A DNA stretch of 64,000 bases, taken from Branchiostoma floridae (lineage: Eukaryota > Chordata > Leptocardii > Amphioxiformes > Branchiostomatidae). How positions within the stretch are numbered: position 1 is the first letter of the stretch; every line of letters begins with the position of its first letter. Made by a program: the position numbers and the translations under genes. The notes beneath the pieces are model-generated. The model was given only the letters and a program-made list of their open reading frames with translations. It had not been told where the DNA came from and searched no databases. This document shows positions 45,901 through 57,789 of the stretch, piece by piece. The stretch spans positions 8,832,251 to 8,896,250 of the forward strand of contig NC_049989.1 of assembly GCF_000003815.2 (NCBI RefSeq). Reading direction: 5' to 3'.

Positions 45901-46876
45901 CTGCCATTTCATCAAGTCAGCTGAGGACAGAAATTCAGGCTAGGTCAGCAGGTTACTGTAAATGCAGAAATGTTCGCAGTGGTTTTATGTCCGCGGTTTT
46001 TGCAGTAACGACAACACTGCAAACTTAAAAACTGCCGCAAACATTTTTCTATTATAGTATGAGACTGCAGTCTATATGGGCACTACCGAGAACTTAAAAC
46101 CACTGCAAAAACTCTATTTTCACATTACCACGAAATTAAATCCCTGCAAACTCAAATACATTTGACAGTATATGATTGATATATCATCATGTTGTTACGC
46201 TGATTTCAAGCATGGCTCTCTTCTGTTCTGAACATATTCTCCATAGAGCAGGTACAGTTAATATAACTACAACAGGCCTCATCTCCTCATACTACCAGTA
46301 GCTGTGTTTCTGACTAGTGAAGGGAATTCTACACACCTTCTAACTTGTTTTTGAATTCTTCTGCACTGCACTCTTGCTTTATGGTTTCAACAATCACCCC
46401 GCCATATCTGTGGAAAAACAATTTGCAGCAGAGTTAGAAATTCATCTGCCTACCCATGATGATCATAGGTACAATTTATGACTTGTATGACGTTGGCTAA
46501 AAAAAGTGATTTTTAAATCTATTTGTAACCATATAAGTTACATATGGGGGTCAAAAAGCTAATACAATTGTATGATAAGTGGGTACAGTACATCTGAAAA
46601 TTACAACCCAATCATATCGATGTCTAAGCCTGAGTTTATGACATTTCCTTTTAGATAACTAAAACACCAGCTCATGAGCTTTAAATCTAAATAAACAAAA
46701 ATGTCAACATAAAATGTCAGAATGAAAATTGATAATATGGACTTCCAAGCAATGAGCAGGATGCAAAAAAATGGAATATAAATGAAGACAGCCTGTATAA
46801 GATATAATTTAATGATGCAGTAAATAGTAAATACTCACCTATCCTTCCTACAGAGAAGTTGGCTATCTTCTGCCAT
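42744..46876 (-). CDS. NUDT6: NUDT6-like Nudix hydrolase
   Basis: Nudix enzymes hydrolyse nucleoside diphosphates linked to a second moiety; NUDT6 is the antisense-FGF2-related member. Coding exons: 46876-46839, 46407-46337, 45920-45829, 45651-45546, 44957-44847, 44511-44309, then either 43583-43389 or 42911-42744. Phases match throughout. The N-terminal NUDT6 part reads YGGVIVETIK ... KWQENGVRGVWIKIS ... NGFEFHHAHKDYVMMIRWLP, followed by IPGYAAHYVG and VAGFVVND. The Nudix box GX5EX7REUXEEXGU is perfect: GLAEPGE, then DLADTAR, REVLEETGV. Products are 271 or 262 residues (human about 316). A non-coding first exon probably ends at 47872 (CAG|GTGAGT) and splices to 46920, placing the promoter near 47.9 kb, divergent from CDK2AP1. 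Confidence 0.93.
43389..43583 (-). CDS. NUDT6: NUDT6 proximal alternative last exon
   Basis: Acceptor GATTTCCAG, phase 0. It starts ISEFFSHPDVSEQHRFF and runs 64 codons to TAA. A minus-strand AATAAA at 43036-43041 lies between it and the distal last exon, so it could end a short transcript. It is homologous in its first 17 residues to the distal exon at 42744-42911. Confidence 0.8.
   Translation of the reverse strand: MSEFFSHPDVSEQHRFFLSCYQDGDAHSWNTSIAPKRVISYWKNSHDLVYSISRRRPTCSSFSF
45956..46168. mobile_element. Small TA-flanked MITE in a NUDT6 intron
   Basis: The ends CTGTAAATGCAGAAATG and CAAATACATTTGACAG are roughly inverted and flanked by TA. The interior repeats GTTCGCAGTGGTTTTAT-type and AAAACCACTGCAAA-type blocks. 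Non-coding. Confidence 0.55.
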
Positions 46877-46922
46877 CTCTGAATCTATTGTGAGCTTTAT
46901 TCATTGACAGTTGAAATGACCT

Positions 46923-48218
46923 GAAATGATGAAATCAAATATTCAATAAACAACAGTTAATACATATTTTGCTTTTATTTTGTTGCCCTGTTACATTTAA
47001 CATGTACAAAGTTATAAAGGCAAACTTGATGACCAACAAGATCAATGAGTACTACTACTAGTACAAACCAAGGTGGTTATATAGACATATATACATGTGT
47101 ATATAACATTAACCTCCTTGTACAAACTTTGGTAACTAGATCGAAACAAAACGTAGTTATTCTAAGGGTTATATACTAGTAGATACCATAACCGAACTGC
47201 CAAATGTGCCGAAGTGCACTGTTGATATTGGCTCCTGTGAAAGATTTCAACCACAATTTGATTAGTTTGAGCAAGGACGTCCTTGGTTTGAGCAAGGACG
47301 TTATATCTGATATAACGTCCTTGGTTTGAGGCATATTTTTTTATAGTTTGCCTATTTTTTCAGCATAGCATATAGCTAACGTTACTATCTCTGCTAGTAC
47401 AGTAGTAGTAACATGCAACAGTTATGTTTGTTTATTTATTTCGAACTGCATTAGACTTTGTGTATTATATTGTACTTATGTACATGGTAAATGTGAATTA
47501 GATAACTGTTGGGACAGACAAAAGAGGTCAAAGTCGGCAGTGGGGGTAAGCAATCATGTGTAAACCGGAAATTGATTCAGATCAGAAACCCACTACCTCC
47601 GGACCTCGAGACACAGGCCCTGACTCATGCAGTTTTATAACCCTCACAACGCATGGCCATCTCTATTTGTGGGAGTTAATCATTCACTAATGTTGACTTA
47701 AAGAGTCAAACGGCACACATGGTTAAAAATTTCGTTATTTATCTATTCTAGCTAATAACAAGCTCCGTTGTTAGATTTTCAGGTGGCAAGTGATTTACAT
47801 GCAGGGCACAACTGTACCTTGTAGAACGGAAAATCCGGGTACGGTTGGAAAGTCAGAGGCAGGCAACTCACCTGGGAAACGGATCCGGAAGTGTATTGGT
47901 AGATTCTATTTCAAACAAAGGGGAACTATGATTTAAATTTATAAATATAAGTAAATTTTTGTGCAATATAATGACAAATGATTATGTAACTATATAACTT
48001 TGTTTTTTTCAAAACTATTTTGTTGACTGTAAAAAAGACCTGCCTATTCAATATTCTTTTGATCTTTATTCGTAACCCCATAATCATTTTTGGATTGATC
48101 TGTCCGATTCTTACCGTGGTGCAATCTGGGATACATAATTTTGCAGCCACCATCTTTGTTGCCGGTGAAAAAGTGTAGCATTTTTTGTCGTATTTGGTGA
48201 GTGTTTTATCATTTAAAA
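46923..48218. promoter_or_regulatory. Divergent 5' region of NUDT6 and CDK2AP1
   Basis: NUDT6 (minus) and CDK2AP1 (plus) are transcribed away from each other. A perfect CAG|GTGAGT donor at 47872 on the minus strand marks the likely NUDT6 leader exon; the CDK2AP1 start codon is at 48219. The promoters would share roughly 47.9-48.15 kb. A small palindrome (CAAGGACGTTATAT with its complement, about 47294-47323) lies in the NUDT6 leader intron. Confidence 0.45.
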
Positions 48219-51200
48219 ATGGACAACCTGAGTCCAACTCAGGTTCCAGGTGAGTCTCTGTGATGCAGTGCATGGTTTGGATTTTAGTGTGAGGGACTAA
48301 ATTGAACTAACTGCGTAGGATTTGAGTTGGTTTTCTGACTAAAGAAAATTTACAGTCCTCCGCTATACCTCCTTTGTCTTGGACGTTCTATACATTTCTG
48401 ATTTGTTTTTTTCCTGAAAATGAATTTCCTGAAATAGAGCATCGCCGAACGCTTTGTTCTTTCCCTCTAAAGTTTGTGAAACAACTTCATGATTTACTTC
48501 TAGTATTCATCCCGAATCTACTGCACTGTTTTGCATAGAGCCTGACTGCTTTGATTTTTATTATATAATTAGCATGTTTATTTGGTATGGATATGTAACT
48601 ACTAATTTATGCATGAGAGGTTTTGTGTACAGATTGGTAGCAGAACCTACCTCAGTTTGATTTTACTGAGTTAACAGCTAATGTAATCTTTCTCAAACTA
48701 CTGTAGTTTTTACTCTATTCTAGTGACTCTAGTCTAGGTATGATTTATGTTAAAAAAAAAAAAGATTTTACTGTAGAATCAAATGAAGAATGTGAGGTAC
48801 TTCAGCTCGTTGTGATGTCAGCTGTGCATCAAAAAGGCAAAAGAGGCAATATCTGTATCTATATAGCAAGTATAACAGCCCTTCAGGCTTAACTCACCAG
48901 CTTCGCAGGCATGTGGTGCTGCAGCGCTGCTGGTTATATTACACTTCAAAGGACCTGTCACATCTAACTTTTGCACATCTATCTACAAATGTTCTTAAAA
49001 ACTATCCAGCAAAGATGACGATAACAATAGTGAAACGCCGAGCCCATTCCAATTTGTGACAGGGCAAAAAATAGGTAAACGCTATTTAAACTTAAAGGCG
49101 ATTTTGAAATTTGTCAACCTCCTACTGATCTAAAAATCTGGCTGGCATTTGTTTGAATCATGAGGCAAAGTAGCTTTGCCAGGTCTTACTACCATGTTGA
49201 TATGTTCTGCAGACACTACACATGTAAATCCCCAGGGAATGTACTTACAAAAAAAAATCTCAGGCTCATTTTTGGTTGTAATAACATAGAACAACTAGAA
49301 GTATGCAGCATTTAAGGCTATCCTGTATGGGGTAAAGCTGAATGTTTGGTGTCTCTTTTTCCTAAATACATGACCTTTCTACAGAGGGGAGACCGTTGAG
49401 AGACCATCCAAAAATTTGACAAATCTCTCAGTCTCAACAATCTTTAAAACTTGAGTGCTCAATGATATCTATCATCCAGTGATTCATTGATCTCTCAGTG
49501 AATGCAGTGCATGTTATGAAAAGTATGAATGAATGGTTGCCCTCAGTTTGGAAGGTTTTGAGGTTCCTCAAAACAGCCTCTCAGGCAGCAGTCTGTGAAT
49601 GTAGCAGTCTTTCAATGAGTCACTCAGCGATCTCTCATTCTCAACGGGCACTCAACGGTCTCACCAGACGATCTGTCCAAGTCAAACATTCCTCAATGAA
49701 CACAACGTTTTTGGTGAATTTTCAGCCCCAACGGTGATTGGTGAGAGACTGTGCTCCGCATGAGAAATTGCTGAAGGACCATTGAAAGATCAGCAAGACA
49801 TTTATGAAACTGGCTGCTTGTGCAACCTGAAGCATAGAAGTGGTTAATGCAAAAAGTTGCAGACCCTCAATTGCTGATGAACAGGCTGCAAAACAAGATC
49901 TACACCATGCCTCCAAAGAAGTGGGTCAAAATAAATCCTCCAGCAGCTACTCCTAGTCCTATCCTTGCCCATGCTCCTGAGGAATCCAGTGACTCTGAGG
50001 TCTCCGATGTCACTGGCCTGAACAAGAAGAAGAGGAAGGACAAGACTGTGGCAACGTTGTCTGAAGAAGAAGAGGAGGTCATGTTGCAGTGGCTAAAGCA
50101 GCACCCAGAGTTTTACAACAGGAGGATGATGGAGTATAAAAACATCCAGAGGAAGGAGGCCCTGTGGCGACAGAAAGCATCAGACATGGGGAAAAGTGTG
50201 GAACATTTAAAAACCTGGTATCGGAGTATGAGAACGAGGATGGCCAGGCTTCTGAGGAATAAGGCCATGAAAACCAGTGAAGATCTAACAGACAGGGACA
50301 CGTGGGTGATAGAGAACTTATCCTTTCTCAGAAAGCACATTGAAGCTGTGCACAGGCGGCCAATAAAGGGCGTGAGTATTTTCATCTTGTTTGCATGCGT
50401 ATTCTTTCCACATTTCAAATTGTTACAAGTATGCATATCGTATCATTGTCAGTTTAATGTTTTTATCTACATCAATAATAAGTCTGTATAATGCAAGCTC
50501 TGTCTGTCTAAGGCTCTATGGTTCTGACCAATGGGAGGGCTGCTAGAAATGCAATTTGATCCAACTCTAAACTCTGGTGACTTATCAAAATTGTATCATT
50601 TCAGATCACTCAGAGATCTGCCCATACAACTGGACAAGGTTCTTTTGACTCTGTCATCTCCATTAAGACTGAAGCTGTCTCCGATACTACAGAAGCACCA
50701 GTCAGCAGTACATCCACGTCTACAGTCCCTAAGATTCCAGAACTAAGAAGGCCAGGTGAGCAGGACAGGAGCACCCTCGAGGGCCTGACCAACCATGTAA
50801 TGACAATGCAAAACCATCTCATCAGCCGTCTCCAACCACAGGGCGACCAGGAGAGGCTGGCGTTCTCGGAGTGGGTACGTGCGAGCCTGGTCGGCTTGGA
50901 ACACGACGTGTGGAGGCAGACCCAGAGGGAGATCACGGAAGTCCTCTTCCGTGCGATAGCGGAGAACGACGCTGCGAGAGAATGGCCGTCACAGGTTCCA
51001 AACCTGACCCCTGTCTGGGCTTCCACCAATCAGGAGCGGCAACAGCAGCAGGTTCATCACGTGAACTCCCAGAGTCCTGTTCCTCAGTCTCAAGTTCAAG
51101 AACAGACAAGGCCTAGATCCGCCCCTCCTGCCACGTCTACCTTCGACAATTCCGACGTTTCGCAGGACGTCAGCGGGTTCATTAACAACCTTCTTCGTAA

Positions 51201-54200
51201 CTTTGATACGAGATACAACTTACAAGATACGAGTTGACTTAGTGCTGTATTAGTTTGTCATACTCATAGTCTTATGTTGAATTAAATAGAAGTTGAACTA
51301 AAGGTCGAGTCAGTTGAATGTACATTGAATTTTACAATAAAAAGCTTGATGGTAGATATACTAATATTGCAATACAGTATTTTGCACAAGAGCAAGATTA
51401 AACAGCTGATGAACTAAATGTACAAATAACCGTCAACAATGTTTTTAAACATCATGATGTTAGACATTTTAACTTCGCTTTTTACAATGATGCAAAGACA
51501 ATTTGATACAGTGTAACTGTTTTTTTTTACGAGTTAGATAGGATAATAGTGAATTGCTGTATTAGTTAATTTGCCCCTAGATTAAGATTGTGTCTTTGGT
51601 GCTTCCATTTGTAACGCTCAACTTGGGGTAAAGTTAGTGTTCTTATGCCTTTTAGCAAGCCTAGATGTGCAAATGCATCTGTAGGTATTTCAATGGCATG
51701 ACTTATATATGTTGTATTATCATTTCTAACAAGAGTATGAATAAATCCCCACTGCAATGACTGTTTATGAATGTCAGCTTTTGTATCATTACTATTTGAT
51801 ATGAAACCTCAATATGCGATGTCTACAAAGCCAATGCAATAGGTTTCTGATAATGTTAATTGCTAATGTAAATTGACTTTTGTGCTATGTAACATAGAAA
51901 GTTGATTGACGGACTAAGTTACAAGTCAAACTAGTGAGAATGATAAAAATATTCTTTAACCATACAACATTTCATGTACTAATAACTATTATAGTCATTG
52001 ATAACCCCCAACCCCTGATCTGACTAATACCTTATGAATACAGTAGTTCATCTTACACCAGTAATGACTCTGGCTGCATCAGTTCTAGTTCCTTCATCTG
52101 AGGGATGCCTTATGCAGGGACTGAACTTCTTATAATAGATAGATCTCCAGAGGACAGGCTTTTAGCCATGCATGCGTCATTGCATCATCTGGACGGTCTT
52201 TTCTTAAAATAGCACAATGTTGGACGCACTAGACGCCTTTACTGTTACACTGGGGAGCAGATCCTCTGACAAGCAAGAAATTCTGTTTGACCAGGGATGC
52301 CACTAGGTCATCTGTGGTCTCAGTCATCTACTGTGACCTCTCTGACAGTAATTTTGGACCCTCTATAATAAAATCCTAGCTAAAAGACTGCCAGAGGAGC
52401 TTACGGTGCCAGGTTATTTGACTGAGTAGGCCTTCTTGGATATCATTGAAGAGGTTTATCAGTCACATGAGTAAGTTTATAGAGTAATTCTTCAATCAGT
52501 GACTCTGGAAAACTCATGTTTCAAGAGTCGCTAATTGAAGAATTATTCTATAAACTCCCTGCATAGGCTGTGAACCATATAAACACTTCGAAGTGCAGTG
52601 TAAATTGTAACAAGTGAGCCTGATTTTACCAATGGTTATTTAGACAAGATGAACACGAATGGACCCTAGCTATCCCATCTCAATTAATGTACTCCGCCTG
52701 TGTTTGGGTTAAGCAACTAGAAAACAGGCTTGTGTATATGTAGCAGCATGACAGCACATTCCTTACAATGTATGAATTGGAATGGACTATTTGTTGACAG
52801 TTCAGAGGGGGGTGAGGGGGACACATGTAATTAATGCCATAATTAAGGCTACAAACAATCCCTTTATGGTGCAGGTTTCTCTGTAACTAAGACTCAAATG
52901 ATTTGTTCCAGTCCATACTTGCCAAAAAATAAAACTTAAAAACTAAAAACTTAAAAACTTAAAAAATAAAAATAAACATGACAAACATGAATCATTGAAG
53001 GCGCATCACCATTTATTTCCCATAATGATTTATGGAATCCTTAGTTCGGGGAGTACTTTAAAAAAAAAATTAGATTTATCTCAAGTTCATCTTAAGCTGG
53101 GTATTAGCAAAGACCAAACACCACGGAACAAGCAAAACCAGTTTACTCTCTGGCTCTCCCCTTGAGAGAAGAACATAGGAAATTTGAACCTGTTGTCTTT
53201 AATTCCAGGAACATCCAACACCTACTTCCCCGTTCAACACCAACTAATCATGGCATCACCCGCTGGACACGTTAACCCCTCGTCACTGCCCGCCTTGGGA
53301 GGACTCATACCAGGCGCTCATCTGTTGGGCCGCGGGGGTCCTGTGCCTCAGAGCAAGTATGCAGAGCTACTTGCTGTTATAGAGGACTTGGGGAAGGACA
53401 TACGACCCACCTATGCTGGTAGTAAAAGCTCCACAGAGAGACTAAAGCGAGGTGGGTGCAATAAATGGTTCCCCTTTTTAGATGTTGTTGTCTTCACTTC
53501 TTTATCATCTGCACTTACTAATGTGTTGTTGTAGTTGTGAGATGCATTTGACATTAACCTTAATCATTGTCTTTGTATATAACATTTCCTAGTGTCACTT
53601 ATCCTATTAACAGTCTACATTGCTGTAACAAGTCATGAACTCCATTACATGCTAGGAGATACCGGGTATTGTGTCTGTACTAAATCATCATACGATTGGA
53701 CACATTAATCATTTTTAATGCATGCATGGATTACTTAATTAGTACTTACATTGTTGCCTCAGCTACCCATACACCCAGCATGCAATGGGACCTGGGATAA
53801 GCTTTATGCAGGGTTAGATTGAAGGAAAAACTCTTTTCTTTCTTTTCTTTTCTTACCCATGACAAGCTCTCAATTCCTTGTTTGGCCTGAGTTGTTTTCG
53901 GAGCTAACTTGTGTGGTGTGTGCCATATGCCTGTGGAGCGGGCGAGGGTGGCAACTCCTGTTGTGTTTTCTGTCTGTGCAGGTATTATCCATGCTCGGGC
54001 CCTGGTCCGCGAGTGTCTCATGGAAACTGAGCGCAGTGCAAGATCCTAAGAGATACAACAGTGCCAAAGAAGATATGAAAGAAAGCCAAAAAATACACAC
54101 AAAACTGCCAAAGAAATTTTTCTCCTATTTATTTTTCTCTCCCCGTCTTCCTCCCGCAGCAATTATTCACGCGAGGGCGTTGGTACGAGAGTGTCGCATG

Positions 54201-54227
54201 GAAATGGAGCGCAGTCAACGGTCATGA
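48219..54227 (+). CDS. CDK2AP1: CDK2-associated protein 1 (DOC-1)
   Basis: Small nuclear protein that binds CDK2 and is a subunit of the NuRD/MBD chromatin complex. Exon 1, 48219-48249 ([10 protein letters not shown], donor GTGAGT, phase 1). Exon 2, 53209-53451, encodes a variable linker and then [19 protein letters not shown] and [17 protein letters not shown], nearly identical to vertebrate CDK2AP1. The last exon is either 53982-54049 or 54160-54227, giving [11 protein letters not shown] plus a short tail. Total 113 residues (human 115). Exon 1 is assigned because its phase, strand and the resulting length fit; it is 5 kb away and the least certain part. The MADF gene lies in intron 1. Confidence 0.93.
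49380..49745. repeat. Cluster of CTCTCA/GAGAGACC short repeats upstream of the MADF gene
   Basis: Motifs such as GACCGTTGAGAGACC, ATCTCTCAGT, CACTCAGCGATCTCTCA and ACTCAACGGTCTCACC recur in both orientations over about 360 bp. No matching inverted end was found after the gene. It could be subterminal repeat of a mobile element or the promoter region. Confidence 0.35.
49907..51237 (+). CDS. MADF-domain (Myb/SANT-like) protein nested in CDK2AP1 intron 1
   Basis: Exons 49907-50371 and 50605-51237, with a 233-nt intron (GGC|GTGAGT ... CATTTCAG, phase 0). The start ATG in ACCATGC is preferred over an in-frame ATG 20 codons upstream. The product has 365 residues: acidic and Pro-rich N-terminus, nuclear-localisation-like KKKRK (40-44), MADF/Myb-like domain about 58-120 ([15 protein letters not shown] ... 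[14 protein letters not shown]), Ser/Thr-rich linker and a C-terminal helical region ([29 protein letters not shown]). AATAAA at 51336-51341 supports its own 3' end. MADF proteins bind DNA; similar ones occur as transposon accessory proteins and as domesticated host genes, and I cannot tell which this is. Confidence 0.8.
52475..52555. repeat. Imperfect 81-nt hairpin in CDK2AP1 intron 1
   Basis: A stem of about 34 bp with only a few mismatches (GTTTATAGAGTAATTCTTCA pairing with TGAAGAATTATTCTATAAAC, and GTGACTC with GAGTCGC) encloses a loop of about 13 nt. Size and mismatch pattern resemble a microRNA precursor but also a small palindromic transposon. Confidence 0.4.
53982..54049 (+). CDS. CDK2AP1: CDK2AP1 last exon, variant a (canonical TER tail)
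   Basis: Acceptor TGTCTGTGCAG. It completes the split codon as Gly, then reads [20 protein letters not shown], Ser, TAA. This matches the vertebrate RGIIHAR.LVRECLAETER tail including the TER tripeptide. No AATAAA is visible between its stop and variant b, so the transcript may simply run on into the common 3'UTR. Confidence 0.9.
54160..54227 (+). CDS. CDK2AP1: CDK2AP1 last exon, variant b (TER replaced by MER)
   Basis: It sits 178 nt downstream of variant a behind a very strong pyrimidine tract (TTTTTCTCTCCCCGTCTTCC, then CTCCCGCAG). It completes the split codon as Ala and reads [20 protein letters not shown], Ser, TGA. It has the same length (21 codons) as variant a, with four changes there plus the Gly-to-Ala at the junction. 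Codons differ at many synonymous positions (ATC/ATT, CAT/CAC, CGG/AGG), so the duplication is old and the protein has been conserved. Confidence 0.88.
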
Positions 54228-56899
54228 CGGACTAAACAGAACTGAACAGGACTCGCTAGTACATTGCTAGCACTAGCCATGCAAACATTCACTTTGTACC
54301 AATGGTATACTTTTGATATGTTTTTGAACTGTATTTAGTGATGTTCACTAGAAAAGTTCAGGGACTTAGATGTTCCGAGTGCCAGCTTATGGTAGGGTCA
54401 CATTTTCAAACTGAGGCTTGGTCGTGCAGTTTGCAGGAACAAGAAGTGTGATATAAAACATGAACTGATTGTCATGACCATAATTTGTATACACTTTTTT
54501 TCCGGCTAGGCCTCAGTTGGAAATTGTGACCCTATCATTAGGGAAGGACGTTGTACCAACCTTAGTTTTATGTGTAGGGTCGGTACGTACCTGTAGAACC
54601 TATAACTTCAATAATCATGTTTTTAATTTAACTACACAGTAGCACAACATTAAGTTTATTGGTATTCCTAGGTTGTCATACAGCAAGATGCCATGTTCCT
54701 TGTCAGACTAGAATTTTCCTCTGACCCTGACTCCTACTTTTTATATATGCTACATGTGAGTTGTCTGTATGTTAAGTACCTTTGGCAATTCTGCTAAATT
54801 TGGGACGGTAGCTTTTCTTGGAAACATACTTGAATTTATTAGGGATGCAGTTTGCTATCCATATCTACATGTATTGAACTATATCCAAGAGCAGTAATAC
54901 ATATTAAGTTGTGCCAATTAAGCATTAGGAAAAATGTATGTATGTTCAGCTATTACTGAATGTTGTTATGCATCTTTATGGACCAAGAAAATTAGTTTTC
55001 TTACTGTTTCTGATTCTACCCCAAACACCTTAGGTGCTGATAAAGGACTGTGTAGCTTTACTATGTGTGCAACTTTGTAGTGCCTGTATTACATAACAAC
55101 AATGCTGTTGATGTAAGAATAGTCCTAAATGTAGAGCTTGTTGAAGACAAAAAGTATGAACATCATACTGGCACATTTCTCAACATCAGTAAACTGTATT
55201 TACATGTACAAATATTGTCAGTATTTGTTTGCTTATGTTTGTGTGTGTGTGTGTGTGCGTGTTTGGGATTACACATTGTCTCATTGTATGTGAGTAGCCT
55301 GTGTTTACACAATCTCTTGCTTGCTAGGTGAGAGACTTGAGACTTGCGCGATTTTAGTCAGGCTATAGTCTGAAGAGTAAGAAATTCACAACCCTAGAGC
55401 TGTGTAAGGGTATACCGGTAGTCAATACCAGAACCCTAGTGTACCGGTTCTGTACCTATATAATCCAGAACACATGTGACCATTCACATCAAGGGACTGC
55501 CTGTCTGTCACTTCGCACTACACAAGGGAACTGACAGAAGAATTCACTTTAAAATTCTAAAATTTGTTTAGGTACACAGCTCTACACAACCCCTCATTCA
55601 TGCTCAGGGTATTACATGTAGTAGACATTATTTCCATACTGGCCTTAGCCAAGCTCAATATGCCATGAGCTGAGAGGTCCCACCAAAGTGAAAGTCAAAT
55701 TGTTCCACCAGTATTTGCATCCTGTCCTCCAGACAAAGGTATGCCAATTGTGATGATACAGACCCTTCACAGCAGAGGGGGCTAAATTACCAGTAGTCAT
55801 TGGAAACTGCACAAGTCTCTCCCCATCTTACCACATACATTAGCCTGACTTGTAATACATAACATCCATTACTTTCAATGAATCTGATTTACTCCGCCTC
55901 CCTTGAACCAGATTTGTACCTATCATACCACTAGGCTTTGTGAATCGGAATCATCTGGGTGAATCCAGGTCAGAGAAACCTGGTATACACAGGGTCAAAG
56001 TCACACTTCTAGCAGCCCTCCTACTGGTCACATAGACATTAACTATCATCATACAGCACCTGAGTGGATAGAAAGCCTTGTCAAGAATATATAAAAATGT
56101 ATTCAACAGGAAAAGCAAATCACTTGACCATTTGTGCCATACTACAATGAAACAAGACATTGGTGAGTATATCAAGAGAAAGAATCTTATTTACTCAATT
56201 TCTTATTTTTGCTGCAGAGAGTGGAAGCAGAGAGCAAGCAACTTGCTTATTTCCTTTTTTTACATGTCTACAACTCATGCACTTACAAACATCAGGTTAA
56301 TCTGTGCAATCAAGCTGCAATTCCCATGATGAATAACATGAACTCTAGTCATTAGCCAAGCATAATTTCCTGGTGGATTTATATAGTTAAATTTGTAAAT
56401 ACACTGTACTACTGGTCATTCTAGTAAAACCAACATCATCTTTGTTCCTCAAAATATTGCAGAGTAAATTTGCCTTCACTGTGACATTCTATTTATCTCG
56501 CCAGTTATCATTTCTAAGCATAAGCAGATGCAATTGTCAATGCTCACAGAGTATTTATAACTAGGTGTCTTTGTCTTTTGTAGACTGACTAGTATCTTTT
56601 TGGCAAACAGAATTATATTTAATATGGCATGATTGATGACTTGAAGAATAAAGGCAAGGAGAAGTTTGATCTGACTCTTATCTCTCTTAGTGCAGTACCT
56701 AATCAAAGCAGTACATAGACCCACTATCACAGTAGTTGTTATACAACATTTCTCTGCAATATGAGCTGGAATTCTGAAAGGCTTTAAAACATACCAATGA
56801 CTACTATGATTGTGTACATGATGTGCCTTACTTCTCATTTCATTGACAATCATTTCTCAACTGATTTTCATTATATCACCATCCTTCTGCGCATGTCCT
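54228..56899. other. CDK2AP1 3'UTR and convergent intergenic region; no further gene seen
   Basis: CDK2AP1 (plus) and MTRFR (minus) converge here. The region is AT-rich, with a short TG repeat near 55240 and no conserved open frame. AATAAA on the plus strand appears only near 56647, too far to assign with confidence. Confidence 0.4.
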
Positions 56900-57789
56900 T
56901 CACACTTCATCATCAGATTCTTGCAGGAGCTGTTTAAAGGCCCTTTTCTTCTCCAGGTTCTTGTTGGCCTTTTTCCGTTTCTCTCTTTTTTTGATGGCGA
57001 GTTCTCTCTTCTCCTTGACCAGCTCACTCTCCTGTCCCTTCAGATGTAGATCTAGTTTCTCTCTCATATGCTGTCTGGCTATCTTCCTGTTTTCATCCAA
57101 GGACCTGGTTTGGTGGCACTGTGATAAGAGGGATAAAAGTTGTTGAAATTTTTAAGGGTTTACGAGACAAGCAAACAATTTTTTTGTAGTATTAAATGAA
57201 TGTACACATATGTTTCAATCAAATACAGTGGTTCAAGAAAAAAAAGCAAAAACAAAAAAACAACAACATATATTTCAATATTTTGTAACTTGTGTTCACA
57301 ATTATTATTAAAAGCAATATGTTCCAGAACACACAAAAGTCCCACCAATGATTCCCACAACCTGATGATTACAAAATGGAATGATCATTGAAAAATGAAT
57401 TGTGTTATGTTTTACTTGGACATGCGAAATTTCAAGTTGTGTTGAATAAACCAAAGAAAGGAACAAAAGTCTACCTTCACTACAATGCCAGTCGGGACAT
57501 GCTTCAGTAGTACACAGTTGTTGGTCTTGTTGGTTGCCTGTCCACCAGGTCCCCAGCCACGCTGAAAGCTCTCTTCCAACTCTGACTCTACTAGTTCAAC
57601 TAAACTCTTTTTGGGTTCTTTTCTGCTGCTTGTCCAGCGAATGGAATACTGTTGTAAACATCTTGGTGGATGTTGTTGTCCTACCAAAGTCGCCTTGCAA
57701 GCTGACAGCAACGAGAATTGTCTTTGTAAACAACCATAAAACAGCGGTGTTAGCTGTAGGTTTTTGGCAAGTAAGGTCAAAGATGTCAT
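56900..57789 (-). CDS. MTRFR: Mitochondrial translation release factor in rescue (C12orf65 homologue)
   Basis: MTRFR hydrolyses peptidyl-tRNA stuck on dissociated mitochondrial large ribosomal subunits. Exons: 57475-57789 and 56900-57118, phase 0 (AAG|GTAGAC ... TTATCACAG). Product 177 residues (human 166). The chosen start at 57789 gives a basic, hydroxylated mitochondrial presequence ([12 protein letters not shown] ... [11 protein letters not shown]). The GGQ catalytic motif lies in [17 protein letters not shown], followed by [12 protein letters not shown] and [12 protein letters not shown], as in human. The C-terminal extension is Lys/Arg-rich ([16 protein letters not shown]), typical of this family's ribosome-binding tail. 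An in-frame ATG 21 codons upstream exists but would spoil the presequence. Confidence 0.94.
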
